Below, in pieces: positions 21,198 to 32,790 of a DNA stretch of 64,000 bases (the first letter of the stretch is position 1; each line of letters begins with the position of its first letter). Under the pieces are notes generated by a model. The model was not told where the DNA came from. It worked only from the letters and a program-made list of their open reading frames with translations, and ran no database searches. The stretch comes from Anthoceros angustus. Its lineage: Eukaryota; Streptophyta; Anthocerotopsida; Anthocerotales; Anthocerotaceae. The DNA lies in the NCBI GenBank assembly GCA_010909165.1, contig VJWM01000314.1:19046-83045 (forward strand), in the 5' to 3' direction. Position numbers and translations under genes: made by a program.

Positions 21198-22160
21198 TCA
21201 CTTTCTGATGTGGAAGGCGGCGAGCTGGAGGAGGTGAGGAAGGCGAGCTAGATCTCCTCGATCCTTTCCTCTTCTTATGACTCCGCCTCTTCTTCCTCCT
21301 TCTCCCCGGCGGACTCCCATTCCTCGGCTAAGCGGAGGCCCCTTAACGTCTTCGTTCCGCTGCAGTGTACCTCCATTTTCGTGACAAGCCACTCACAAAC
21401 CAATCCAGCGCTTGTTCTTGTGAGTACCAGTGGGTGGATCTCCGGCCTCTCGGGTGCACATTTGAACCCGATCCGGATATCCATAAAACCTCTCCACATA
21501 ATCGAACAACGACTCTCGTTTCTTCCTTGGAGGGTTCTCAACTTGCCAAGTGTGGTGTGCGTGAGCCCTCGGAACCGATTCAAGAAGGCTGCCTTAAGAG
21601 CTTCCCAATCGTGGCGCACGAATTATATGCGACCATACCAGCATTGGGCATGCCCTCTCGGATCCGGAAGATCGTGATCGCTCGGCGACTCCATCCTCTA
21701 AATTCGCGTGGGAGACGTGCTCGAAAGTTCTGACAAACGCCTCCGCATCATCTCCCTTCTTCTTCTCGCCGAATTTGACGTATTGCTGGCGACTATGAAG
21801 TTGGGGCGGTCCTCCTCCTCCACCAACTCCACTCATGTTGCTCGTTCGGAGTGTCCACGCTGGACCAACACTCCTCTCGCCGGGGTAACAGGAAACAAAT
21901 CGGGATCCTTGAGCACGAAAATCTTCTACCAGCAAGGGAGTAGCGACCTCCCCTCTAGTCCGTCCCAAAAGATCAATCTGATCAGCGATTCGATCGAGTC
22001 GTTCCGCCAAATCCTCCGACCAAGCCTGAAACTCCCGCTGACGTTTCTCCCTTCTCCATCCGACGGACCGTCTTCCCTTTCCTCTCCTTCTCCAATGCGT
22101 TCCGCCTCCTCTTGTCGTTTGACCTTCTCGGGTCCTTCTCATTTCGTTCGTAGGCCTTCT
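21198..22160 (-). pseudogene. gag: Gypsy gag capsid region, tandem copy 1
   Basis: The frame 21,619-21,275 begins RHDWEALKAAFLNRFRGLTH, the conserved capsid block of plant gypsy gag. Upstream, 22,142-21,594 contains SNMSGVGGGGGPPQLHSRQ and KFGEKKKGDDAEAFVRTFEH. Capsid proteins build the virus-like particle in the cytoplasm. The block is repeated at 22,168-23,060 and 23,630-24,683. Confidence 0.85.
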
Positions 22161-23070
22161 CGATTCCTCATCCGATGTGGAGCTTTCTTGAGTTCATTGT
22201 CCTCACTTTCGATGAGGAAGAGGCGGCGAGCTGGAGGAGGTGAGGAAGGCGAGCTAGATCTCCTCGATCCTTCCTCTTCTTATGACTTCGCCTCTTCTTC
22301 CTCCTTCTCCCTCGGCGGACTCCCATTCCTCGGCTAAGCGGAGGCCCCTTAACGTCTTCGTTCCGCTGCAGTGTACCTCCATTTTCGTGACAAGCCACTC
22401 ACAAACCAATCCAGCTTGTTCTTGTGAGTACCAGTGGGTGGATCTCCGGCCTCTCGGGTGCACATTTGAACTCGATCCGGATATCCATAAAACCTCTCCA
22501 CATAATCGAACAAGACTCGTTTCTTCCTTGAAGGGTTCTCAACTTGCCAAGTGTGGTGTGCGTGGCGAGCCCTCGGAACCGATTCAAGAAGGCTGCCTTA
22601 AGAGCTTCCCAATCGTGGCGCACGAATTATATGTGCGACCATACCCTTTGTGGGCATGCCCTCTCAGCGATCCGGAAGATCGCGATCGCTCGGCGACTCC
22701 ATCCTCCAAATTAGCGTGGGAGGCGTGCTCAAAGTTCTTACAAGCGCCTCCGCATCATCTCCCTTCTTCTTCTCGCCGAATTTGGCGTATTCTTGGCGAC
22801 TATGAAGTTGGCGGTCCTCCTCCACCAACTCCACTCATGTTGCTCGTTGAGTGTCCACGGACCAACACTCCTCTCGCCGGGGTAACGAAACAAATCGGGA
22901 TCCTTGAGCACGAAAATCTTCTACCGAGGAGTAGCGACCTCCCTCTAGTCGTCCCAAAGATCAATCGATCGCGATTCGATCGAGTCGTTCGCCAAATCCT
23001 CCGACCAAGCACGAAACTCCCGCTCGGCGACCTCGTCGTCCTTTCGATTCATTTGGAAGATGAGGTGGTG
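22160..23070 (-). pseudogene. gag: Gypsy gag capsid region, tandem copy 2
   Basis: A second copy of the capsid block (RHDWEALKAAFLNRFRGL at 22,623-22,560), with about 1,005 bp between equivalent points of copies 1 and 2. One insertion (ATHTTLGK for THTTLGK) and several short deletions set it apart. Confidence 0.85.
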
Positions 23071-23640
23071 CCACCGCTTTGAGAAGCAAAGCGTCGCGGG
23101 CGTTCGCGGCGGTTGTGGAAGGCAACTCGTGCTCGGAGGCGCGGCCCTTCCTAAATCACGGACACCGGCTTCTCTTCTCGACCTCCTTCCTCTCGGCCGG
23201 TGATCTCGCCTCTTCTTCCTCCTTCTCCAATGCGTTCCGCACCTCGTCGCCTTGGCGTCAGGCGACTTCCTCCGCGTCGCTCGTGTCTCTACTTCCTCCT
23301 TCCTCTCGCGGTGGCGGCGGTAGCGGTCTCTTCCTTAGCGGTTTCTTCGTGGCTCGTAAATCTCTCGCGGTGGCGGTGAGGAGATCTTCGTGGAGCTTGA
23401 TTCTTCACGCCTTGACCTCCAACTCGGTCAATCTTTTGGTCAAAGCCTCCACTTGTCCGCAATCCCTCCTCCTCCTTCTCCCTTCTCCATCCGACGGACC
23501 GTCTTCCCTTCCTCTCCTTCTCCAATGCGCGTTCCGCCTCCTCTTGTCGTTTGACCTTCTCGGTCCTTCCTCATTTCGTTCGTAGGCCTTCTCGATTCCT
23601 CATCCGATGTGGAGCTTTCTTGAGTTCCATTGTCCTCACT
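23070..23640 (-). pseudogene. gag: Gag N-terminal segment and coiled-coil fragment between capsid copies
   Basis: 23,070-23,390 holds the N-terminal gag segment with its Ala/Arg-rich region, found again at 24,490-24,800. It is joined near 23,375 to the coiled-coil segment of 20,930-21,190 through the shared word GGTGAGGGAGATCTTCGTGG or a shortened form of it. The order is therefore wrong for one gag gene and comes from rearrangement. Confidence 0.65.
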
Positions 23641-24800
23641 TTCGATGAGGAAGAGGCGGCGAGCTGGAGGAGGTGAGGAAGGCGAGGAGCTAGATCTCCT
23701 CGATCCTTCCTCTTCTTATGACTCCGCCTCTTCTTCCTCCTTCTCCATCCGACGGACCGTCTTCCCTTCCTCGGCTAAGCGGAGGCCCCTTAACGTCTTC
23801 GTCCCGCTGCGGTGTACCTCCATTTTCGTGACAAGCCACTCACAAACCAATCCAGCTTGTTCTTGTGAGTACCAGTGGGTGGATCTCCGGCCTCTCGGGT
23901 GCACATTTGAACTCGATCCGGATATCCATAAAACCTCTCCACATAATCGAACAAGACTCGTTTCTTCCTTGAAGGGTTCTCAACTTGCCAAGTGTGGTGT
24001 GCGTGAGCCCTCGGAACCGATTCAAGAAGGCTGCCTTAAGAGCTTCCCAATCGTGGCGCACGAATTATATGCGACCATACCCTTTGTGGGCATGCCCTCT
24101 CAGCGATCCGGAAGATCGCGATCGCTCGGCGACTCCATCCTCCAAATTAGCGTGGGAGGCGTGCTCGAAAGTTCTTACAAGCGCCTCGCATCATCTCCCT
24201 TCTTCTTCGCCCGAATTTGGCGTATTCTTGGCGACTATGAAGTTGGTCCTCCTCCTCCACCAACTCCACTCATGTTGCTCGTTGAGTAGTGTCACGGACC
24301 AACACTCCTCTCGCCGGGGTAACGAAACAAATCGGGATCCTTGAGCACGAAAATCTTCTACCGGAGTAGCGACCTCCCTCTAGTCCGTCCCAAAGATCAA
24401 TCGATCGGTGATTCGATCGAGTCGTTCGCCAAATCCTCCGACCAAGCACGAAACTCCCGCTCGGCGACCTCGTCGTCCGTCGATTCTGGAAGATGAGGTG
24501 GTGCCACCGCTTTGAGAAGCAAAGCGTCGCGGGCGTTCGCGGCGGTTGTGAAGGCAACTCGTGCTCGGAGGCGCGGCCCTTCCTAAATCCTTTGGACACC
24601 GGCTTCTCTTCTCGACCTCCTTCCTCTCGGCCGGTGATCTCGCCTCTTCTTCCTCCTTCTCCCTTCTCCAATGCGTTCCGCACCTCGTCGCCTTGGCGTC
24701 AGGCGACTTCCTCCGCGTCGCTCGTGTCTCTACTTCCTCCCGCTCAGTGGCGGCGGTAGCGGTCTCTTCCCTTAGCGGTTTCTTCGTAAGCTCGTAAATC
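23640..24800 (-). pseudogene. gag: Gypsy gag capsid region, tandem copy 3, with gag N-terminus
   Basis: The third capsid copy (23,840-24,061) is followed upstream by SGVGGGGPP-like sequence (about 24,260) and the gag N-terminal segment (24,350-24,800). This copy lies next to the leader and primer site, so it is in the position expected for the original gag. At 24,283 the word GTTGAGTAGTGTCAC carries a small insert not seen in the other copies. Confidence 0.75.
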
Positions 24801-25070
24801 TCGCGGTGGCGGCGGTGGTGACCTTCGCGTGTATCTCCCGAGATCGACCCCTATCGACATCGCAACCATCCTCATGTCCTCCAACCCACGGTGTTAAGAA
24901 GCAAATCACACCCGTTTAGTGTCTCAACCATTCACCCTATGACACTTAGGCGGCGTGAAATTCCTCTTCTCACCCTATGGTGACTCGGTCCCTTCTCAAG
25001 CATACTCTGACCTAGCGATGGAAACCACAAAACTTCAACCTTTCAACAACAATCCCGACAGCGCCAAAAA
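24800..25070 (-). other. Gypsy leader and degraded primer-binding site
   Basis: Untranslated leader between gag and the LTR. The primer site at 25,053-25,066 reads TGGCGCTGTCGGGA on the minus strand. The other copy at 26,029-26,045 reads TGGCGCCGCTGTCGGGA, so this one has lost 3 nt. From memory, this kind of site resembles the tRNA-Asp site of Athila/Tat elements; that identification needs a tRNA comparison. Confidence 0.7.
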
Positions 25071-25840
25071 TGTGGTAGGAGAATCAGGGGCACTCCCGGT
25101 CCTCCCACTATAAGCGGCCACACTTATCCCATCGCCCGTCGTTGGGTTTCGTCCCATGAGACTTGTGTGAAAGTTCGAGGTCTTGTGATGCCGTCGCTAC
25201 TGCTGACACACTTCTCGACCTTCTAAACAAGCAAGGCGCCCCTCTACTCTCCCTCTCACGGTGCACCACTTGCCTTTGCTTGAAAATCGCCAACCTCGAC
25301 CCCTAGCGACACAAAACAATTGCGGGTCACGCCTCGGACAAGGAGCCTACCAGGCGCCGGGGACCCCCAGTTCACACCGATTTCGTCCCTACTTCTAAGA
25401 CCAAACTTGACCTACAACGACACAACACAATTGCGGTCACCTCGTGACAAGGAGCCTACCACGGGCGCCGGGGACCCCCAGTTCACACCGATTCGTCCCT
25501 ACTTCTAAGACCAAACTTCTCCACTCGGGGGCTCTTTTACTTGCAGTTGGGATTCGTCCCTTAGGCTCTGCACGTGGCCTTCCACTAACACCTACACCTC
25601 TAATCCTCTACTCATCTTCTCATCTCCTCATCCTCTTCCTCCTAGTCTAACCTCGATTCGGGCTTCTTGGTTTCGACTCGCCCTTACGGCTGGCACAGGT
25701 CGCCTCCACCAGCAAGTTCTTCCTTGGGCGGTTGCTATGAGTTTGACACAGGCGAGAACCTCGAGTCTTTCCTGTAGTCTACCCTCAAGCCGAGAGTTCT
25801 CAGGCATTTGCCACACCCAAAGCAAAGCAATTTCACGCAA
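25071..25840 (-). mobile_element. Partial LTR between two leader copies
   Basis: It starts TGTGGTAGGAGAATC beside a primer site and follows the LTR for about 770 bp. At 25,835-25,845 it turns into leader sequence through GCAACCAT, a word present in both the LTR (GCAACCATTCAC) and the leader (GCAACCATCCTC). It is therefore a truncated LTR joined to a second leader, giving the order leader-LTR-leader-LTR. Confidence 0.8.
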
Positions 25841-26049
25841 CCATCCTCATGTCCTCCAACCCACGGTGTTAAGAGGAAGCAAATCACACCCTTTAGTGTC
25901 TCAACCATTCACCCTATGACAACTTAGGCGTGAAATTCCTCTTCTCACCCTATGGTGACTCGGTCCCTTCTCAAAACATTACGCGCCTAGCGATGGAAAC
26001 CACAAAACTTCAACCTTTCAACAACAAGTCCCGACAGCGGCGCCAAAAA
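25841..26049 (-). other. Second leader copy with intact primer-binding site
   Basis: Repeats 24,860-25,070. The primer site is TGGCGCCGCTGTCGGGA on the minus strand (26,029-26,045), 4 nt from the LTR end, the normal spacing for a retrotransposon. This is the better of the two sites. Confidence 0.8.
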
Positions 26050-27375
26050 TGTGGTAGGAGAATCGGGCACTCCCGGTCCTCCCACTATAAGCGGCCACAC
26101 TTATCACTTGTCGCCCGTCGTTGGGTTTCGTCCCATGAGACTTGTGTGAAAGTTCGAGGCCTTGTGATGCCGTCGCTACTGCTGACACACTCTCGACCTT
26201 CTAAACAAGCAAGGCGCCTCTACTCTCCCTCTCACGGTGCACCACTTGCCTTTGCTTGAAAATCGCCAACCTCGACCCCTAGCGACACAACACAATTGCG
26301 GGTCACCTCGGCGAGCCTACCACAGGCGCCGGGGACCCCCAGTTCACACGATTTCGTCCCTACTTCTAAGACCAAACTTGACCTAGCGACACAACACAAT
26401 TGCGGGTCGCCTCGGTGACAAGGAGCCTACCACGGGCGCCGGGGACCCCCAGTTCACACCGATTTCGTCCCTACTTCTAAGACCACTCTTCTCCACTCGG
26501 GGCGCTCTTTTACTTGCAGTTGGGATTCGTCCCTTAGGCTCTGCTGTGGCCTTCCACTAACACCTACACCTCTAATCCTCTACTCATCTTCTCATCTCCT
26601 CATCCTCTTCCTCCTAGTCTAACCTCGATTCGGGCTTCTTGGTTTGACTCGCCCTTACGGCTGGCACAGGTCGCCTCCACCAGCAAGTTCTTCCTTGGGC
26701 GGTTGCTATGAGTTTGACACGAGAACCTCCAGTCTTTCCTGTAGTCTACCCTCAAGCCGAGTTCTCGGGCATTTGCCACACACCCAAAGCAAAGCAATTT
26801 CACGGCAACCATTCACAAGGGAGCAACTCGTTTAGGCACTTGCGTGAGCAAGTCCTCCACCAACACTCAGACCACGCGACTTCCTCTCTACAGACTGTGT
26901 TGGCTCACGGTGCACGAAATTCCTCTGTGGCCTTCCACTAACACCTACACCTCTAATCCTCTACTCATCTTCTCATCTCCTCATCCTCTTCCTCCTATTC
27001 TAACCTCGATTCGGGCTTCTTGGTTTCGACTCGCCCTTACGGCTGGCGCACAGGTCGCCTCCACCAGCAAGTTCTTCCTTGGGCGGTTGCTATGAGTTTG
27101 ACACGAGAACCTCCGAGTCTTTCCTGTAGTCTACCCTCAAGCCGAGTTCTCGGGCATTTGCCACACACCCAAAGCAAAGCAATTTCACAGCAACCATTCA
27201 CAAGGGAGCAACTCGTTTAGGCACTTGCGTGAGCAAGTCCTCCACCAACACTCCGACCACGCGACTTCCTCTCTACAGACTGTTGGCTCACGGTGCACGA
27301 AATTCCTCTGTAATGGCAAAGGACTCGATGGCGTGGGCGCAAGACATGATACTTTACTTTGTGAAATCCTCCTCC

Positions 27376-27383
27376 TCTTATAG
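27376..27383 (-). promoter_or_regulatory. TATA box of the shared LTR
   Basis: CTATAAGA on the minus strand in TCCTATAAGAGGAGG, about 1.3 kb from the primer site. It is the best candidate core promoter for unit 1 because it lies upstream of a complete primer site and leader. Confidence 0.55.
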
Positions 27384-28281
27384 GAGGCCTTCCACATACA
27401 ACCTCCCTTGGTGACCCTCTGCGGTCACCTTTTCCAATTCTATTATTTCCTACACTTGACATTTAATGTCTGGCACCTAAGTCTATTGTCTGATCCTTGG
27501 TAAATTCTATTCTAGTAACTTCACCTAAGACCATCCTTAAAGGATGTCAGTCTACACCACCTATCCTTCCCGTTCCCCAAAGCTCATTTATGGTCATTGA
27601 CCATTCTTAGTCCTTATCTCGCTGGGGTGGTGACATGTCCCTTGGGGATTGGCTCCCTCGCCCTCCTTTTGCTCCTGTCCCTTCCCCAGATCTTGTCGCC
27701 TTCCTAATGTGTGGGGCAAGTACAATCCTGCCCCTTCCTCCATCTCAGCGGCGCCTAAAATCTGTTATCTTCCATCGTCGCGCCCCTCCGCGCACCTAGG
27801 CGCCTTTTCTCCAGCTTCCGCCGCCTGGTCGCGCCCCGTTCATCAGCACCCTACCGCGGTAGTCGGCGGACTACGGGTGGTGACTACCATGGTAGTCGGT
27901 ACCTATCTCCTTCTTCTCCTTCCTCTCCATCGGTGATGTCTCACGGGGTGAGTTCCTCTTTGCTCCTTCCTTCTTTGTTTGGTTTGTCCATACCTATCAG
28001 AGCATGTCTTCAAAGAATCTTCCCCATTCACCAATGTTGCTACTAACTCCTTGGGCCTTCTTGCGTTGGTCTCCTCTCGGGCCCGGCTCCTCCCTTATCA
28101 GGTGGCGGGGAACTTCTCACCCCTCCCCTTCCTCGTGGTCGGACCCGTCCTTAGTCTCCTCCGGTGGGGTTGTCTCTCCCACCACCCCAACTGCTCCTCT
28201 AGGGGGTATACTACCGGACCCCGGCTCCTTCATCCTCGGCCGGGCCTCCGGCGACTCCCCAGCTCCGCGCCCACGGGCTGC

Positions 28282-28362
28282 CCTACCGGTAGTCGCGGAC
28301 TACGTGGTGTGTCTACCCCGGTAGTCTGGCAGACTACCGTGGTGGTCACCGTGGTAGGTTGA
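28282..28362. repeat. CTACC-NN-GGTAG palindrome cluster, unit 2
   Basis: CTACCCCGGTAG, CTACCGTGG and related words, equivalent to the clusters at 5,396 and 6,882 of unit 1. They again mark the LTR to env-position border. Confidence 0.75.
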
Positions 28363-28369
28363 CCCCGGA

Positions 28370-30300
28370 GGTGGGCTTTCCCCTCCTTGCTCTCTGCGCC
28401 ACCTTCTACCTTTGGCGCTCGGCGCTCCTTCGTCTCGACTCCTCAGTTCCTCGAGTCCATTTCGTGATGGCCTCATCAAAATCGGAGGCCTCTGGCTGCA
28501 CTGTTGCGGCTCCTTCATCATCATCATGAGGACCCAATGTCCTCCTCTTGGCCAAGCAAGATCTCATTGTTGGCCTTCAAAATTCTATTGTGGAGGTGGG
28601 CCCCAAGCTATGATATTGCATTTGGAGATCATCAATCTCGTGGGCCACTCTCCATCTTCACCTACCTTTGTAGGCGTCCCTTGAGGTGGTCAATTCCCCA
28701 CCTTGACATGGAGGTCACATTCTCCTCCTTGCTTCCTTGGTGGCCAATTTTGCACGAAGGGCATAATCACCAAAACCGCTTCCTTACTACCGGCATTCTA
28801 TGTACCACTTCTTGTGGTACTCCTCCTCTGGACCTTTTTCCTTCCAAGTCCTCTATTCTTGAGCAAGCCCTTCCTCTCGCTTGCCAAGCATCTTTCTCGC
28901 TCCGGCTCCTCCTCTTGCTCTTCTTCTTGGTTTTGAATTTCAGCTCGGGCGCTTCTCTTCCAAACTAATGCTCTTCTCAACTCTTCCTTCATGTCCGGAT
29001 CTGATGGCTTGCGTAGCCATCACACTGTTCTTGCGTCCATTCTTTGGACCGCTACCTTCTCCAGAGCCTCTGTTTTGCCCTTTCGCTCTTGCTCTAATTG
29101 GGCAAAATGCTCCTCATATACATCTCCATGAGTCTCGTTGGGTGGTTGCTCGGATGGCTCTTTCTTGGTTTTGACAACCTCCCTCAAGACCTTCTCCGCG
29201 CTGATCCATGAGGTCGTTGGAGCTTCTCCTGACCTTTTCGGCTTGGCTGCCTTTTCGTCGGACTCCATGGCCTCCAATTGCCATTTGGTCCTGCCTTCCT
29301 CCGGCCATGTCTTGAGATTTCACTTCTTCTTGACAACCTCCCTCAAGACCTTCTCCGCGCACCTAGGCGCCTTTTCTCCATGAGGTCGTGGAGCTTCTCC
29401 TGACCTTTTCGGCTTGGCTGCCTTTTCGTCGGACTCCATGGCCTCCAATTGCCATTTGGTCCTGCCTTCCTCCGGCCATGTCTTGAGATTTCACTTCCTC
29501 TTGGCATGCCCACAAGGAAGCTGCTGTCTCTCTAGCCTTCAAATCCACACGGCTGAGTGCTTCACAAGCACCCAGCAATTCTCCTAGGGGTCCTAATTCC
29601 ACCCCTCCTTTCTTCTTCTGGAAATCTCCAGCTCTCCTGCACCTCTCGGGCCATCGGCGGCGCGGGCCCCTTCACCGTCGCTCCATCCGCTCTCCCACCC
29701 AGCGCGGGAGATGGTGGCTTCGGCGCCGCTCGCGGCACCTCGTGCTGCTTCTCCTTCCCTTCCACCTTCTCCTCTTGGCATGCCCACAAGGAGGCTGTTT
29801 TGCTGGCGTGGGGTGCCTCTCTCGTAGGCACAAAGGAGATGGTGGCCTTCAAATCCACGGTGAGTGCCTACCTACCATGGTGGTGGCGCCTACCACGGTG
29901 AGTGCCCACCCCTTGGGTGGCGCCTCCCTCAAGACCTTCTCCTAGGGGTCCTAATTCCACCCCTTGGGTGCCTCTCTCGTAGGCACAAAGGAGATGGTGG
30001 GGACTCCCCACTCTCGGCATCACCCCTCATGGTCCTTCTCTCATAGACCACCATCCGGCCTTCTTGGCGCTTCTTGCTCTTCTTCCCTTGCTTGCTCACT
30101 GTGGGAAAGGATTCCCACTCGGCAACTTTGTTGCCTCAGACCTTCTCCTCTTGCCTCTAGCATTTTGTGGAGTCGACCTCCCACCGTCTTCCAATGCAAA
30201 GGCAAAGGCCTTTCCAACCTCGGTGGAGATGGATGACCTCAAAGGGATGCCATGCATCTTCAAGCTCCTTGCTTGTGAGAGTCCCTCGGTTTCCCATAAA
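28370..30300 (-). pseudogene. Env-position region of unit 2, blocks A and B
   Basis: Matches 5,490-10,140 of unit 1 in order but with fewer repeats: a damaged acidic block (28,370-28,540), the RKGLLKNRGLGRK segment (about 28,860), the HFAQLEQE segment (about 29,090), a partly duplicated segment (29,240-29,510), a palindrome array (29,870-29,925) and the LEDAWHPF-like segment (30,160-30,290). At about 29,930 the array is joined to CTCAAGACCTTCTCC and then to TCCTAGGGGTCC, a rearrangement through CTTCTCC. Confidence 0.45.
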
Positions 30301-31980
30301 TGCACCAAATAGGTGCTAAGATAGCAGGCCTTGGTCCTTCCTCATCCACAATTTGGCTTGAGGAGCTTCTCTCGATGGTGTATGTACGCTTCATACATGA
30401 TAGTCCCCAATCCGGCTTGGCTCCCATGGAAATCTTCCACAAAAATTGGAGGAAGTTGGTCTTTGAAATAAGAGGTCGTTGGAGCTTCTCCTGACCTTTC
30501 CAATTTGGCTGCCTTTTCATCGGACTCCATGGCCTCCAATTGCCATTTGGTCCTGCCTTCCTCCGGCCATGTCTTGAGATTTCACTTCCTCTTGGCATGC
30601 CCACAAGGAGGCTGCTAGGTCCTAGCCCCTTCAAATCCACACGGTGAGTGCTTCACAAGCACCAGCAATTCTCCTAGGGGTCCTAATTCCACCCCTTCTT
30701 TCTTCTTGAAATCTCCAGCTCTCACACCTCTCGGGCCATCGGCCTTCTTGGCGTGGGCCTTCACCGTCGCTCCATCCGCTCTCCCACAGCGCGGAGATGG
30801 TGGCCTCGGCGCTTCTCCTCTTGCTTCTCCTTCCCTTCCACCGTGGCTGTTTTGCTGGCGGCGTGGGGTGCCTCTCGTAGGCACAAAGGAGATGGTGGTG
30901 CGCCTACCATGGTGGTGCGCCTACCTACCATGGTGGTGCGCCTACCACGGTGAGCTGCCCACCCCTTGGGTGGCGCCTCCCTCAAGACCTTCTCCTAGGG
31001 GTCCTAATTCCACCCCTTGGGTGCCTCTCTCGTAGGCACAAAGGAGATGGTGGGGACTCCCCACTCTCGGCATCACCCCTCCTGGTCCTTCTCTCATAGA
31101 CCACCATCGGCCTTCTTGCTCTTCTTGCTCTTCTTCCCTTGCTTGCTCACTGTGGGAAAGGATTCCCACTCGGCAACTTTGTTGCCTCGAACCTTCTCCT
31201 CTTGCCTCTAGCATTTTGTGGAGGTCGACCTCCCACCGTCTTCCAATGCAAAGGCAAAGGCCTTTCCAACCTCGGTGGAGATGGATGACCTCAAAGGGAT
31301 GCCATGCATCTTCAAGCTCCTTGCTTGTGAGAAGTCCCTCGGTTTCCCATAAATGCACCAAATAGGTGCTAAGATAGCGAGGCCTTGGTCCTTCCTCATC
31401 CACGAATTTGGCTTGAGGAGCTTCTCTCGATGGTGTATGTACGCTTCATACATGATAGTCCCCAATCGGCTTGGCTCCCATGGAAATCTTCCACAAAAAT
31501 TGGAGGAAGTTGGTCTTTGAAATAAAGTGCGTTGGTAATTTACCAACCCAGCACAATCTTTGCGAAGAGCCTCCACTTGACTCCTTGATGCTCTCGGTCT
31601 TCCGGCCATTCTTGGCGTGGGCCTTCACTCCTCCATCCATCATGTCAAGGAACTCTGCGGGATGTCGGCTGTCCTCTTCCCCCATTCGACCTTTCGAGGA
31701 GAGCAATTCGAGCTCTCTTCCTCCGGTCTTCCATACACTGTCGAATACTTCTCACGGTCCAGCGGGATCCGTTCTAGCATTCCTTCCGGTGGCGGCGGCA
31801 ATGGCGGCTTCCGATTGATGGAGGTTGATGTAACACTCCTCAATCAATTCCAAATTGGTGTAGGCCCATTGGCGGCCATACACCCATCCTAGTTGGATGT
31901 TCTCCTCCTCCTCGCCTTGAAAATCAACCAAATCTCGGGGTTGAGCTGCCCGGCAAAGCAAGTGAATTGAGGCATCTCGA
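30300..31980 (-). pseudogene. Env-position region of unit 2, blocks C/B/C
   Basis: Block C begins at 30,301 but after GAGGTCGTTGG (about 30,480) switches to the block A segment GAGCTTCTCCTGACC, then continues to a palindrome array (30,898-30,976), block B (31,020-31,350) and a full block C (31,353-31,980) with ECYINLHQSEA. The switch uses the shared word GGTCGTTGG. No domain is recognised. Confidence 0.45.
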
Positions 31981-32790
31981 CCTCACCCCTCCTGTGGTCC
32001 TTCCTCTTCTCCTTCCTCCTCGCGAGGAAGAGCCCTTGCAGTGGCTCCTTCCCTTGCCTTTCCACTCGAGGCATGGTGGCGGCTTCTCCTTCCCTTGCTT
32101 GCTCACAGGGGAAAGGATTCCCACTCGGCAACTTTGTTGCCTCGAACCTTCTCCTCTTCAATCGTTCTAGCATGCTTGTGGAGGTCGACCTCCCACCGTC
32201 TTCCAATGCAAAGGCAAGGCCTTTCCACTCGAGGCATGGTGGCGGCTCCTTCCCTTGATTTCTTCCTCTTCCCTTGCCTTTTCCACCTCGAGGCATGGTG
32301 GTGGCGGCTCCTTCCTCCTTCTCTCAATTTCTTCAACTTTGTTGCCTCGAACCTTCTCCTTCCCTTGCCTTTCCAACCTCGCGCCTCCACTTGACTCCTT
32401 GATGCTCTCGGTCTTCCGGCCATTCTTGGCGTGGGCCTTCCTCATCCACAATTTGGCTTGAGGAGCTTCTCGATGGTGGTGGCGGCTCCTTCCCTTGATT
32501 TCTTCTCGCCTAGGGGTTTCTCCTTCCTCCTCGCGAGGAGGCCCTTGCGGCTCCTTCCTTGCCTTTTCCACCTCGAGGCATGGTGGTGGCGGCTCCTTCC
32601 TCCTTCTCCTCTTGCTTCTTTGCGCTCCGGCTTGGTCTCGATCTCTTGGGAGTGAGTTTACCTCGATTCGAAGGAAGTTGGCGCGCCCCAAGCGCACTTT
32701 GCCTCTTTTGGATGGCGCCACTGGCGGCCACAACCCTAGATTGGATTCATCATTCCAAAATCCTAATTCTACCTATTTTCCTACTACGCC
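31980..32790 (-). pseudogene. Env-position frame, N-terminal low-complexity part, unit 2
   Basis: Minus-strand frames are rich in Glu, Arg, Lys and Pro, with the repeated segment CTCGAGGCATGGTGG (5 or more copies between 32,060 and 32,590) encoding PPPCLE-like words. It ends at the frame start near 32,733 (WPPVAPSKRGKVRLG). The segment GTCGACCTCCCACCG (32,185) from block B has been inserted into it. Confidence 0.4.

Larger units (their letters stand above)
26050..28370 (-). mobile_element. Gypsy LTR shared by units 1 and 2
   Basis: It begins TGTGGTAGGAGAATC at the U5 end beside the primer site, passes the segments seen at 731-1,690, the TATA box at 27,376 and the region of CTACC palindromes (27,850-27,900), and merges with env-position sequence near 28,370. 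Because pol-free env-position sequence of a second unit follows immediately above it, this LTR is 5' LTR for unit 1 and 3' LTR for unit 2. A segment of about 400 bp (26,530-26,930 and 26,930-27,300) is tandemly repeated. The outer U3 edge is not certain. Confidence 0.65.
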
